A stretch of DNA of 64,000 nucleotides from Xiphydria camelus. Taxonomy: Eukaryota; Arthropoda; Insecta; Hymenoptera; Xiphydriidae. Where the stretch lies: contig OY783200.1 of the NCBI GenBank assembly GCA_963678675.1, forward strand, positions 14,530,455-14,594,454. Reading direction: 5' to 3'. Made by a program: the position numbers and the translations under genes. The notes under the pieces are model-generated. The model ran no database searches. It was not told where the DNA came from and saw only the letters and a program-made list of their open reading frames with translations. This document shows positions 34,246 to 45,881 of this stretch, one piece after another (positions within the stretch are counted from its first letter, which is position 1; each line of letters begins with the position of its first letter).

Positions 34246-34556
34246 CTCACACGGTGCGACTTCACTGCGACAGCAGTGCGACAAAACTGACGCACTCGGT
34301 CGGACTCGGTCGAGAGTACGTCGCACGCGGCAAATCGGCATGGAGACGCAGCGAAGCACTCACACGGTGCGACTTCCCTGCGACAGCAGTGCGACACGCA
34401 CCTCGCGCTTGTCTGTATGGAATCTACAGTGGCGGTGTCGTTGTGTTAGTTTGCCGCGCATCTGCTCACGCGGTGGGACAAAACTGTCGCAGGAAAGTCG
34501 TCGATTCCTGCGACAGCGTGCGTCAGTTCTGTCGCAGTGAAGTCGCACCGTGTGAG
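34246..34556. mobile_element. 311-bp MITE with TTAA target
   Basis: The ends CTCACACGGTGCGACTTCAC and the complement are flanked by TTAA (34242-34245 and 34557-34560). The terminal sequence recurs internally at about 34360 (CTCACACGGTGCGACTTCCC), suggesting a partial internal duplication. GC-rich and non-coding, despite open frames in both directions. piggyBac- or Kolobok-type by its target. Confidence 0.75.
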
Positions 34557-34664
34557 TTAAGGCTTAAGTCTTATATATTTAAACGAAGAATGTTCACAAA
34601 CTGTCATCCAAAAACGCTTATTCGCAATATCGCATCTCTACGTCGCATATATCATAATGACAAA

Positions 34665-34878
34665 ACAAAACGTGTGGCCGCCACACGCGGAAGAAGTGAA
34701 ACTTCGATATCAGTTTCTCTGAATTTGATTCCGGTGGTATTAGTTTCAATTGGCTCTTTACAAGTCTTTTACAATGCTTCTTCGTAGAGCCAATTGAAAC
34801 TAATACCACCGGAATCAAATTCAGAGAAACTGATATCGAAGTTTCACTTCTTCTGCGTGTGGCGGCCACGCGTTTTGT
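34665..34878. mobile_element. 214-bp foldback, GTGTGGCCGCCACAC ends
   Basis: The arms begin ACAAAACGTGTGGCCGCCAC and pair over about 95 bp through CAGTTTCTCTGAATTTG to a short loop around 34755-34785. Further copies are at 47949-48162 and 58575-58788, with a remnant at 38580-38625. The terminal GTGTGGCCGCCACAC is itself palindromic. Confidence 0.8.
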
Positions 34879-35123
34879 GTTTTTTTATGGGCACAAAATG
34901 TAGTGTAAGGAATATCATATTCACTGGATGTATTTTCACCAATATTGGATCCTCCCCCCAGGGACTTGAAAATCTGTTACATTCTCCTGGGTTTGGGACT
35001 GGTGTTGATCTGCATTAGCAGATATAGCAATATTTGATTGTGTTAATTTAATTCTCTCTCTCCATTTTCGACTTAGTTCTGCATCAGTTTTAGGTATTTT
35101 GTTATAAATTAATACACCCACGC

Positions 35124-35148
35124 ATACACACACACACACACACACACA
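35124..35148. repeat. (AC)n microsatellite
   Basis: About 12 AC units. The inverted copy (47680-47702) is a GT run of similar length. Repeated at 59034-59058. Confidence 0.9.
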
Positions 35149-35699
35149 TACAAGAATGTACAGTAATGCACGGTGGTTACTCGAGAAAGATCACGACTCC
35201 GATCGCAGACTACACGAGCTCCGTATAGCCGGCCACTCGACGCGGTAAAATCCGGAAAACTGAAAATGTGCAAACGAAATACAAACAACTCACAAGTAAC
35301 TCTGCGCCCTCTAGTCTGGCTTCTCATATATCTTACGGATACACCCAAAAAAGGGTCCTAAACGCTGGATTTATGGTGAGACTAAACAGTCCTCTTACAA
35401 TTAGTGGAGGTGCGACACTGCGTCGCCTCATAATACGAACAATAGCTTCCATCGCCCGAAGAAACCCTCTCGAGCAACACAAATCTGACCCCCTCTGCAC
35501 AGTCTAAACAGCGATTGATTTTTGCCTTATTTTTCTTCAGTTTCAAGTTAATAACTATAACATGTGCGATCAAGAATAGATCTCCTCGAGGTCGTAAATC
35601 CCGAAGGCACTACTGCGTGACACGAATAGTGACCGAAAACGTAGAGTGGTGGATTTAAACCGTATCGGTTAGTTGAAATGATGTAACCCTGCACTCACA

Positions 35700-35890
35700 A
35701 TATTACTGGTGATTATATTGGATTCAAAGAGATATAGTAATTCCGTGATGTAGCCGTGGTTTACAGTTAGATACACTGAGAGGTAGTTTTGAGGGAAATG
35801 TGTGGGACTGCGAACGCATTCGTAACCCCCATTCACCAAAACATACCGCCTGCCTCGCTGTTGCGACCGATGTACAGATGATATCTAGAT
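35700..35890 (-). repeat. Possible BEL/Pao LTR-related sequence
   Basis: On the minus strand, a TGTACATCGGTCGC start followed by GCGGTATGTT and a GCGAACG-like segment resembles, at about 80% over 33 bp, the sequence just downstream of the BEL/Pao integrase at 62840-62900. LTR ends cannot be fixed, so a solo LTR is only a suggestion. Confidence 0.3.
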
Positions 35891-36288
35891 TAGTGCGTTA
35901 CTGAGGTTGCGATAATAGTGAGCCTCGCCGCGTGAGTGATAGTCGTACGGCGGCCTAGCGCTCCAGCCTCGCAAAATCGACACATGTGGCTTTGCCTGGC
36001 AAAGGCGATAGACGGTACGGCATCTACGTACGGTAGAGAGCGGTGGAATGGGGCAGAGTTGAGAGCGGTGTATTGGAGCAGGGTCGAGAGCACTGTATGA
36101 GTGAGTCACGGTCGGAAGCGCTGGAGTGTGTGGGTTTCGTTACGGACGCGTCGTGTCGGGCGCGCGATTTTAGTACCCTCAGCATAAGTTTCATTTCAAA
36201 ATACGGAACTTATATACTAGTCAAATGCTCGTCGAACCACTTGTGAGAAAGTTGAGTAGAGCGTTTATCCGGTCGGTACTTTATCTTA

Positions 36289-36533
36289 AGGCCCGTATCC
36301 ATTTGTAACAGATGACCCGTAACGTAACACCGAACCTGTTACGTTACGGCTAGTGGAGACGGAATTCTGTTGCATGTTATCCGTAACCAATTTGACACGC
36401 GTAACGGCTTGTAACGGTAACGCGTGCCAAATTGGTTACGGATAACATGCAACAGAATTCCGTCTCCACTAGACGTAACGTAACATGTTCGGTGTTACGT
36501 TACGGGTCATCTGTTACAAATGGATACGGGCCT
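36289..36533. mobile_element. 245-bp PIF/Harbinger-type MITE
   Basis: Nearly the entire length forms a hairpin. The ends are AGGCCCGTATCCATTTGTAA and its complement, flanked by the 3-bp duplication TTA (36286-36288 and 36534-36536). The arms repeat TAACGTAAC/GTTACGTTAC words. Copied at 60199-60443. The TTA target fits PIF/Harbinger. Confidence 0.8.
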
Positions 36534-36776
36534 TTACAAGCCGAACCACTACTTGTCGGTTTTTAGCCGTCGCATCAAAGGACTGCTACGTTACGCGCGG
36601 CGACTAGTTGGGACGAGTGCATAGGTTTCGTGTATCGTTGCCTTTTGCATGCGTAGGGTGCCCGCCTAATCATTGCTCGCAATGCCCACATATTTCGACG
36701 ATACTGGGACGAATGATACAATTGAAAATAATATTGATGAGGAAGATGATAGAGATAAGTGAATAATAATAATCTA

Positions 36777-37785
36777 TATGGGACATTCTCTGTCAAGACA
36801 GCCACCTTTTTCATGAGGGTCTCAAAAAATCTGATTTTTATTTACATAGTCATACGTGATGAAAAAACATTACCTAAATTTTTTTAGATTTTTGTCACGC
36901 GCCGTTAATGGTATACATCGATTTGAAAAATAAATTTTAACTTTAAAGTTTCAAGTATACTATTAATCTCATAAACAACTTTGTATACATGAAAATTTTT
37001 GTTTTTTTCTCAATTTTTCAAAAAAAAATAAAAATTTTTAAGTGACATTAAAAGGCATTTTCTTACAAGAAAGTGAAAAAAACACCAGAAAATATTTATT
37101 TCGCCAATGCGACAGTCGATTTTTCTTCAAAAAATTCAGTACAATTGAAATCAATAAAAACTGTGTAGAAAAAATTTTGGTAGTGGGAGGGCCATTTCTT
37201 CACGAAGAAAAAAATTCTTTTAGTTTTTTGTCTAAAAAAATTTTGTTTTCATCAGAAAATGTTCTTTATCCCTTTATGCATCTAGATGCATATGATACAC
37301 AAAATTGTCTGATTAAAAAAAAATTTTTTAAGAGAAAAAACTTAAAAAGAATTTTTTTCTTCGTGAAGAAATGGCCCTCCCACTACCAAATTTTTTTCTG
37401 CAGTTTTTATTGATTTCAAATGTATTTAATTTTTTGAAGAAAAATCGACTGTCGCATTGGCGAAATAAATATTTTCTGGTGTTTTTTTCACTTTCTTGTA
37501 AGAAAATGCCTTTTAATGTCACTTAAAAATTTTTTTTTTTTGAAAAATTGAGAAAAAAACAAAAATGTTCATGTATTCAAAGTTGTTTATTAGATTAATA
37601 GTATACTTGAAACTTTAAAGTTAAAATTTATTTTTCAAATTGATGTATACCATTAACGGCGCCTGAAAAAAATCTAAAAAAATTTAGGTAATGCTTTTTC
37701 ATCAAGTATGACTATGTAAATAAAAATCACATTTTTTTGAGACCCTCATGAGAAAGGTGGCTGTCTTGACAGAGAATGCCCCATG
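36777..37785. mobile_element. 1.0-kb TA-flanked foldback element
   Basis: The ends are TATGGGACATTCTCTGTCAA and a near complement, with TA at 36775-36776 and 37786-37787. The arms are about 400 bp and extremely A/T-rich. The open frame 37042-37413 spans the loop and arms and simply mirrors the one on the other strand, so no protein is claimed. Copied at 60687-61695. Confidence 0.8.
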
Positions 37786-37855
37786 TACGGGGAAAGAGTG
37801 AACTGCCGTGATTACTTCGTTTAACAATATTAAGTTTTATTGAAACTAAAATCAG

Positions 37856-38491
<636 letters not shown>

Positions 38492-38689
38492 CGAAAGAGA
38501 GAACGCACAGACTAACCACACTTACTTTTATTATATACATATATTGATTACTTGTTCCGTTTTCTTTTCTACCCATCAGTATCGAAGTTTAACTTTTTCC
38601 GCGCGTGGCGGCCACGCGATCGTTTTTTTGTTGTTCCATTATCTGTGCAGATATAGAGATTGTTTAAAAGCATATTTTTACCTGTCACA
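38492..38689 (-). repeat. Junk between the array and the Helitron 5' end
   Basis: Holds a remnant of the GTGGCCGCCAC foldback (38580-38625) directly followed by a copy of the last codons of the Helitron helicase (38628-38668, encoding NLYICTDNGTTK on the minus strand). The second copy of the helicase tail suggests two Helitron copies have been merged here. Confidence 0.5.
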
Positions 38690-39044
38690 GGTGTATCATC
38701 TAGCTTTGCCCTCACGACTTCGTCGGCGTAAATCACGAAATAATCCCTATTTTACCCCCTTAAGGGAGTGGGGGTATATAGATAGTAGGTATATTAAAAA
38801 ACACACGTATTCTAATGCTACGTTGTTTCAAAATTTCAAAGCAATCGGTGAAGAACCATCGGAGATTTAAGATACACTTTTATTTATTTACCCCCTTAAG
38901 GGAGTAGGTATATAAATAGTAGGTATATAAAAACGCGCTCGTATTCAACTGCAACATTTTGTCAAAATTTCAAAGCAATCGGTAAAGAACTTTCGGAGAT
39001 CTTAGATTTTGAATTATCGAACATTACATTTTTATTTATGTAGA
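38690..39044 (-). mobile_element. Helitron 5' terminal region with tandem units
   Basis: Two diverged units of about 140-150 bp each contain ACCCCCTTAAGGGAGT, TATA-rich text and AAATTTCAAAGCAATCGGT-R-AAGAAC. The minus-strand end TCTACATAAATAAAAATG is the canonical TC start. This sequence type is typical of the 5' ends of insect Helitrons. Confidence 0.7.
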
Positions 39045-39262
39045 TGTCGAAAAAAAAATGTTCAAAGCAGTGTTGCAAAATTGGGTTTGGAAAATCATTA
39101 TGTATTCCAACATGACAATGACCCAAAACATACCGTGCATCTTGTGAAGTAATGATTATTGCACAATGTTTCTCACCAACTCCATTCCCCAAGTATTCCC
39201 CAGTCACCGGATTTGAACCCAATAGAATACATTTGGGAGTTATTGGGAGAACGAATTAGAAC
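39045..39262 (+). pseudogene. Tc1-like transposase, 3' part
   Basis: Continues the frame broken at 24718: NVQSSVAKLGLENHYVFQHD with DNDPKHT (second catalytic Asp), two stops, LLHNVSHQLHSPSIPQ, then SPDLNPIEYIWELLGERIR (catalytic Glu). A one-base shift lies in an A9 run at 39051. It ends where the 3.1-kb palindrome begins. Confidence 0.75.
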
Positions 39263-39528
39263 GAATTATTGATGTGTAAACATCTATGCTATGGCTCTAC
39301 GGTGGGACCTTCCTGGGAAATCGAGCGTCAGACGTAAGCCGTGTACATGTGACTGCGTCAGTGTGTGTGTGGCGCTACTGCGCATACTATTCGCGCAAGC
39401 TAGATTATCTCAACGGGAAAACATTTTAGAGAAAAATGTTTAATACAAAACTTTAAGGATTTTCCCGTGGCTACCCAGTGGTCGTATTGGATTTGACCTT
39501 GACCGTGACCTTAGGTAATATCAAATGC

Positions 39529-40290
39529 CTTCCTAAACCGTTCATCCGATTGCGATGAAACTTTGGGGAATGGTTGGACGCATGCCCGCGAAGGTTTCTG
39601 AGTTAGTAAATCTTATACAGGGTGTTCAAAAAGTACCGGTACTGATGATTATTATGCCTTCCTAAACCGTTCATCCGATTGCGATGAAAAGTTGGGGAAT
39701 GGTTGGACGCATGCCCGCGAAGGTTTCTGAGTTAGTAAATCTTATACAGGGTGTTCAAAAAGTACCAGTACGGATGATTATTATGCCTTCCTAAACCGTT
39801 AATCCGATTGCGACGCAAATTTGGGGAACAGTTGGACGCATATCCGCGAAGGTTTGAGTTAGTAAATCTTATACAGAGTGTTCAAAAAGTACCGGTACGG
39901 ATGATTATTATGCCTTCCTAAACCGTTCATCCGATTGCGATGAAACTTTGGGGAATGGTTGGACGCATGCCGCGAAGGTTTCTGAGTTAGTAAATCTTAT
40001 AAAAGGTGTTCAAAAAGTACCGGTACTGATGATTATTATGCCTTCCTAAACCGTTCATCCGATTGCGATGAAAAGTTGGGAAATGGTTGGACGCATGCCC
40101 GCGAAGGTTTCTGAGTTAGTAAATGTTATACAGGGTGTTCAAAAAGTACCGGTACGGATGATTATTATGCCTTCCTAAACCGTTCATCCGATTGCGATGA
40201 AAATTTGGGGAACAGTTGGACGCATATCCGCGACGGTTTCTGAGTTAGTAAATCTTATACCGGGTGTTCAAAAAGTCGAACTATACTTGA
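39529..40290 (+). repeat. 128-bp tandem repeat, six units
   Basis: CCTTCCTAAACCGTTCATCC begins the units at 39529, 39657, 39786, 39913, 40041 and 40170, a period of 127-129 bp. Each unit includes CAGGGTGTTCAAAAAGTACC, with small differences between units. This is not a CRISPR array: there are no short repeats with unique spacers. Confidence 0.9.
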
Positions 40291-40514
40291 CCTAAATTTG
40301 ACCTCCGCTGAGAATAAAGGTAACATGAAAAAAATGGTCAAGGACACATTTGAACGTGAAAAAAAATTAATTTGACCTTGATATAACCTTGAAGGTCATG
40401 GTCAAGGTCAAATCAAATATGACCATTGCGTAGCCCGGGAAAAATACTAAAAGTTTTGTATTAAAAATGTATTTAAACAATGGTGGACGGACAAAATCAA
40501 TCCACAATCTACCC

Positions 40515-40539
40515 GTGCGAAGCCGGGACGGGCTGCTAG
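40515..40539 (+). mobile_element. Helitron-like 3' terminus in left arm
   Basis: CCCGTGCGAAGCCGGGACGGG forms a hairpin and is followed by CTGCTAG and T. A hairpin a few bases before CTRR and then T is the classic Helitron 3' end. The inverted copy is at 41374-41400. Confidence 0.65.
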
Positions 40540-41373
40540 TAAGTTATAAATCTAATATAATAATAATAAATATTTTTTTATAGAAAAAATTAAACTTCTT
40601 TTTGTCGAACTACGACGTCATATTCCCCAATTAAACTCGGACCGCAGATAATTGTAAGATGTTTACACAACCTCCGTGAGTACAACGGCACTCACACCTT
40701 TTTTTTATAATATAACATCGACTACTGTGCTAGAATAAAAATTGCAGGAAGAATATGCTAAAATAACACGAGAATAACATCCAAATTGGTATTTTCCATG
40801 AAGAAACGTTTAGAAGCAACTTTTCATAGCAAGGGAATTTCCACTAAATACTAGTTTTGTCAAATAAATTAATACATACATTTTTTATTTTTTTTTTCGT
40901 TTGTTTTCATTAGTGTTCGCAGACATTATTGACTCAAATATTCATGACGAGCAGTATCCTATTTTTTTGTTCTATTGTTTAAGTTGAAAAATTGAAACTC
41001 TTTGTTTACGTAATAAGCAAAAGCAAGCATAAAGCAAGCATATCAAACATCAATAAAGTTCATTTTCTATAAATATGCACCTATTTTTTTCTCAAGTATT
41101 TAAAGTTCTTCACGTTATTCAGACGATATCATTGCGGTTCTATTTCTCAGAGGAATCGGAACAAGCGATCGAATTTGCAAAAATCTTAGCAGGGCCAAAA
41201 TTTAAAAAAAAAAGGTGTGAGTGCCGTTGTACTCACGAAGGATGTGTAAACATCTTACAATTATCTGCGGTCCGAGTTTAATTGGGGAATATGACGTCGT
41301 AGTTCGACATAAAGAAGTTTAATTTTTTCTATAATAAAATATTTATTATTATTATATTAGATTTATAACACTA

Positions 41374-41400
41374 CTAGCAGCCCGTCCCGGCTTCGCACGG
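41374..41400 (-). mobile_element. Helitron-like 3' terminus in right arm
   Basis: Mirror of 40515-40539: A, then CTAGCAG and the hairpin CCCGTCCCGGCTTCGCACGGG. The two ends face each other across an 830-bp centre. Confidence 0.65.
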
Positions 41401-41639
41401 GTAGATTGTGGATTGATTTTGTCCGTCCACCATTGTTTAAATACATTTTTAATACAACTTTTAGTATTTTTCCCGGGCTACGCAATGGTCATATTGGATT
41501 TGACCTTGACCATGACCTTCAAGGTTATATCAAGGTCAAATTAATTTTTTTTTCACGTTCAAATGTGTCCTTGACCATTTTTTTCATGTTACTTTTATTG
41601 TCAGCGGAGGTCAAATTTAGGTCAAGTATAGTTCGACTT

Positions 41640-42132
41640 TTTGAACACCCTGTATAAGATTTACTAACTCAGAAACCTTCGCGGATATGCGTCCAACTGT
41701 TCCCCAAATTTTCATCGCAATCGGATGAACGGTTTAGGAAGGCATAATAATCATCCGAACCGGTACTTTTTGAACACCCTGTATAATATTTACTAACTCA
41801 AACCTTCGCGGATATGCGTCCAACTGTTCCCCAAATTTTCATCGCAATCGGATGAACGGTTTAGGAAGGCATAATAATCATCAGTACCGGTACTTTTTGA
41901 ACACCTTTTATAAGATTTACTAACTCAGAAACCTTCGCGGGCATGCGTCCAACCATTCCCCAAAGTTTCATCGAAATAGGATGAAAGGTTTAGGAAGGCA
42001 CAATAATCATCCGTACCGGTACTTTTTGAACACCCTGTATAAGATTTACTAACTCAGAAACCTTCGCGGGCATGCGTCCAACCATTCCCCAAAGTTTCAT
42101 CGCAATCGGATGAACGGTTTAGGAAGGCATTT
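41640..42132 (-). repeat. 128-bp tandem repeat, about four units, inverted
   Basis: Same unit as 39529-40290 in reverse, recognised by GAACGGTTTAGGAAGGC near 41735, 41857, 41990 and 42115. One unit shows GAAAGGTTTAGG, a local change. Confidence 0.85.
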
Positions 42133-42511
42133 GATATTACCTTAGGTCACGGTCAAGGTCAAATCCAATACGACCACTGGGTAGCCAAGGGAAAATCCTT
42201 AAAGTTTAGTATTAAACATTTTTCTCTAAAATGTTTTCCCGTTGAGATAATCCAGCTTGCGCGAATAGTATGCGCAGTAGCGCCACACACACACTGACGC
42301 AGTCACATCTACATGACTTACGTCTGACGCTCAATTTCCCAGGAAGGTCGTACCGCAGAGCCATAGCATAGATGTTTATACATCAAAAAATTAATACGTC
42401 AAAGTTTTTCATAGGAAAACAATTCAATATGCTCCTGATGGTAAAGAATCGTACGTTTTCTTTTGACCTGACTGTGCAGAAGCCTCGCATGAACTAATAT
42501 TAAAAAAGAAT

Positions 42512-43178
42512 TTGAATGGTAAGATGAGCAAAGCTTGTAAGAATTGCGAACAAATTTATCTGTTAACAAGAAATTCAAATAATTATTATCTTATGGTTGA
42601 TATAGAATATCAAATATCATTTATCCTAAGAAATGAAGATACGCAAAAGGCAATTCACAAAAATATGCAAATCACACGGAATAATTATTCTAATGATAAA
42701 AATCTCATCTCCAATGTATATGATATAGGAATTTTTAATATCAAATTGAAAGAAATATTTCAGATACATCAGTTTTAACATTAAACGTTAACATTGATGT
42801 TACTCCAATATTTAAAAGCAGCAAAAAGGCAATGTCCTATACAGGCAATTATAAATGAACTTCCTGTCAAACTGCAATTTAAATATTTAATTTTAGCTGC
42901 ACTATGGTTAACCGATTCAGAACCTAAATCAGAGTATATGAATCTACATATTCTTTACTTGAATAAACAAATCATACAATTGATGAACAATGATATAATG
43001 ATAATCAACCGTCTTGACATAACAACAATATATTTTGTTAATTTTTTTTTTCGGTTGATAGTTCAGCTAGAGCATTTGTAGTCACAGAATCCAATTTAAT
43101 GGGTACAATGGATGTAGCTAGTACTATGCATAGAGTAGGTGATTATACTGCAATAGCCATGAAATATCCATTAAGTTG
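42512..43178 (+). pseudogene. TE-encoded protein with FKSSKK and NELP motifs
   Basis: The frames give KMSKACKNCEQIYLL, then NVNIDVTPIFKSSKKAM, then after a shift PIQAIINELPVKLQFKYLIL and AALWLTDSEP. A further shift gives MGTMDVASTMHRVGDY. An N.D..P.FKSS....PI...INELP..........LW pattern is found in multicopy TE-associated proteins of invertebrates. Several frameshifts and stops show decay. The family's transposon type is not known to me. Confidence 0.5.
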
Positions 43179-43617
43179 AATGTAATTATACTGAATATTT
43201 AAAAGATATTCATACTTTACAAGTACTGAGTACACAACTGAAAAATCCGAAGCTATTAAGTATAGATGTGATATAAATATTTAAGCAATATATTAGGTGT
43301 ACAAATAAGTTTTAGGATACTTTTGCAAAAATTCAAAATTTATTTTTGAAAAAAGTAAAATAGATTTATTCACCAAAATAATCCCCCCCACTTTCAATGA
43401 CCTTCAGCCATCTTAGGCAATTCACGGATGCCTTCCGCAAAGAAATTTTCATCTTACGAGATGAAGAAGTTATTAACCCATTTTGGAGTTCTTCAAATAT
43501 TTTAAATCGCACATTAGACAATTCGTTTTGCATTTTCCGAAACAAGTGGAAATCAGTTGGAGCTAAGGCTGGTGAATACGCCTGGTGTGATACAACTTCC
43601 CATCCAAGAGCCATTAA

Positions 43618-43997
43618 CCCTTCTGAGGTCATCAGGTTTTCTTTAAATCGTCATAATTGCTACCTCGATTGAACGATCACCGGCTACGTATTCCTTCATT
43701 GAAGTGTCGTGAATACGATGATTATAATATGATAGCTCTGCATTCGTTAGAAAAATTGAAAAAAATATATTAATGAAGTGTGACGCGGAAAATGCGGGGC
43801 CATCCATACTGTGCGACCAGATTCGTTGTAGAAATTTGATCTGTGACGTTGCTAGCGACAACGCAATGCAAGTCGTGTCTCGTTACTGATCGCCCGCGCC
43901 GTATGACGTGGCAACATTGCGCTCCGCAATACACGGGCGGGGCGGTCCTCATCACGCGACCAGAAACGTTGGGTGAAAAAGCCCGACATCAGAATGG
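43618..43997. mobile_element. 380-bp TTAA insertion in mariner 1
   Basis: Flanked by TTAA (43614-43617 and 43998-44001). The ends CCCTTCTGAGGTC and the complement of CCATTCTGATGTC form a short imperfect inverted repeat. Removing it rejoins the transposase frame (KDTL to MALGWEV). The GC-richer interior has no known protein. Confidence 0.75.
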
Positions 43998-44212
43998 TTA
44001 ACGTATCCTTGACCGGTGTACCCACATGAGGCCTGGCATTGTCATGGAGCAGTTTTACTGGAAGTTTTCCTTTGCCAGTAAATGGACGCTTTTGACCAAT
44101 GTCTTGGTTCAATTGTATTAATTGTTGACGATAGCGATCGGCAGTAACTGTCTGGTCAGGTTTTAGCAGTTCATAATGGGGAGTACAACTTTCATATCCC
44201 ACCATATACATA

Positions 44213-45093
44213 CAGGGTGAGCCAAATGTATGTGGAAACGGTGGAATAACTTTCGAGGGAGACATTTTGAAGAAAAATGTTTCAAACAAAACATTTAGGA
44301 TTTTTCCCTAGCCATCCAATGGTGACCTTGAATCTGACCATGAACTCGACTTTGAAGGTCATTCCAAGATCAAGGTCGCTTTTTAAAATTGGAACCCCTA
44401 TTTTTTATGGCGGATTTGGAAGGAGCGGAAAATTTTACGTCCGAATATGATCTTTGACCTTGACCTTGGATTCAAGGTAAAGGTCAACGATCAAATAGGA
44501 AAGTTTTAGGTTTTCTCCTTGGCCATCTAATGGTAACCATGAATCTGACCTTGACCTCGACCTTGAAGTTCATTCCAAGTTCAAGGTATATTTTTTAAAT
44601 GGCAACCTACATTTTTTATGGTGTTAGCAACCGGCCACTTAAGGCAAGGTGACATGAGCACAAAATTTTGGATAAATCGGTGGATATTCCAAAATTTTTC
44701 CACTATCTTGGATCCGTCATCTTGTATTGAAGCATTTTCAAAATCTATCTTCAGAATCGTAATCAGCAACCCAAAAAAAAACCCCGTACCACCTAAAACT
44801 AAAACTTTCCTATTTGATCGTTGACCTTTACCTTGAATCCAAGGTCAAGGTCAAAGGTCATATTCGGACGTAACATTTTCCGCTCCTTCCAAATCCGCCA
44901 TAAAAAATAGGGGTTCCCATTTAAAAAAGCGACCTTGACCTTGGAATGACCTTCAAGGTCGAGTTCATGGTCAGATTCAAGGTCACCATTGAATGGCCAG
45001 GGAAAAATCCTAAATGTTTTGTTTGAAACATTTTTTTCCAAAATGTCTCCCTCGAAAGTTATTCCACCGTTTCCATACATTTGGCTCACCCTG
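44213..45093. mobile_element. 881-bp TA-flanked foldback in mariner 1
   Basis: The ends CAGGGTGAGCCAAATGTATG and the complement are flanked by TA (44211-44212 and 45094-45095). The arms are about 390 bp and dense in TGACCTTGA/TCAAGGTCA words. Removing it rejoins the transposase between KVML and the segment before YELLKP. A loop around 44620-44790 is unique. Confidence 0.85.
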
Positions 45094-45360
45094 TATGCAG
45101 CATAACTTTGTTACAGTGAATATTGCACTTTAACGTCGATGTCGTCGGCTCGCCGAGGTCAATCCAATGATACGTGCGTCTCAGATTATCAAAATAAATC
45201 AACTTTTCATCGCCGGTTACAATTTTCCACAAAAAAGACTTTCTTTGTTGCTTATTGTAAAGATTCAAACATATATCAAAAGACGGCTATTTTTATTTGC
45301 TTAAGTCAAAGAGTGTGGCACCCACTTTGTTCCTTTTCGAATCTTTCCTATTGCTTTTAA

Positions 45361-45881
45361 GGTTTCTCGAGCGTTATACTAAAAATAGTGAGAAATGCTT
45401 GAAAATGATTGCATTCGGTAGACTGAAGTAAAAAAAAATTCAGTTAAATTTTCAAGTCTTTTAGGAAGCTCGTTGCAAAGATTTTTGAATAACAAAATAA
45501 CATGTGTTCTTATGGGTTATAACCAATAAACCGCGATATTTCTCAGAAAAATGGTCAAAAAATTCTGAAATTTTTTGAACAGCAAGTTTAATGAACTAAA
45601 ATCATCTATACCAATTTTCACGTTCATTAAGAAGCCCGTTATTTTTTTATTAATTGTTCTTTATAAATTTAACCTTTGATAAGTCAATGTGGCAACGTTG
45701 CATGACGTACAGATGCATGACCAGATGTTTTGGGCTCCATTTTTGAACTCACAGATACACACATACTACTGTACGTCAAACATTGTTGCCACATCGCACG
45801 AAAAACATACTTTAGAGTGTTACTGTACTTCAGTGGACTAACTTTTAGCAGGGAAAGAGCCCCTGTACCGCTCGAGAAACC
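45361..45881. mobile_element. 521-bp TTAA MITE in mariner 1
   Basis: The ends GGTTTCTCGAGCG and CGCTCGAGAAACC are flanked by TTAA (45357-45360 and 45882-45885). Removing the element restores the frame in the helix-turn-helix linker (YRL to KAIGKI). AT-rich and non-coding. Confidence 0.85.

Larger units (their letters stand above)
34665..36180 (+). repeat. 1.5-kb composite unit, copy A
   Basis: Found inverted at 46649-48162 (1514 bp, few differences) inside mariner 2, and directly at 58575-60090. It starts with a 214-bp foldback and ends at GTACCCTC. The next bases (36181-36215) still resemble, in reverse, the subterminal part of mariner 2, so this copy may be a fragment of the same nested arrangement. 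The middle includes an (AC)n run and a stretch related to the putative BEL/Pao LTR at the window end. Confidence 0.75.
39270..42385. mobile_element. 3.1-kb palindromic element with tandem repeats
   Basis: The ends are TGATGTGTAAACATC on the left and GATGTTTATACATCA on the right. The arms pair through a region of TGACCTTGA words, 128-bp tandem units, a Helitron-like hairpin end and sequence up to about 40700/41210. The left arm has six tandem units and the right four, so the arms have changed in copy number since the palindrome formed. The 500-bp centre is AT-rich with only a short frame. Target duplication is not clear. Confidence 0.75.

Noticed and set aside
34218..34787. 189-codon plus-strand frame
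   Set aside because: It crosses a TTAA MITE and a foldback element with different ends; both are non-coding and the frame is chance.
37042..37413. 123-codon plus-strand frame and its antisense twin
   Set aside because: It lies in inverted arms of an AT-rich foldback, and the N-terminal part is the mirror of the frame on the other strand.
39529..42132. CRISPR-like regular repeats
   Set aside because: The units are 128 bp and repeated whole with no short repeat/unique spacer organisation, and the locus is eukaryotic.
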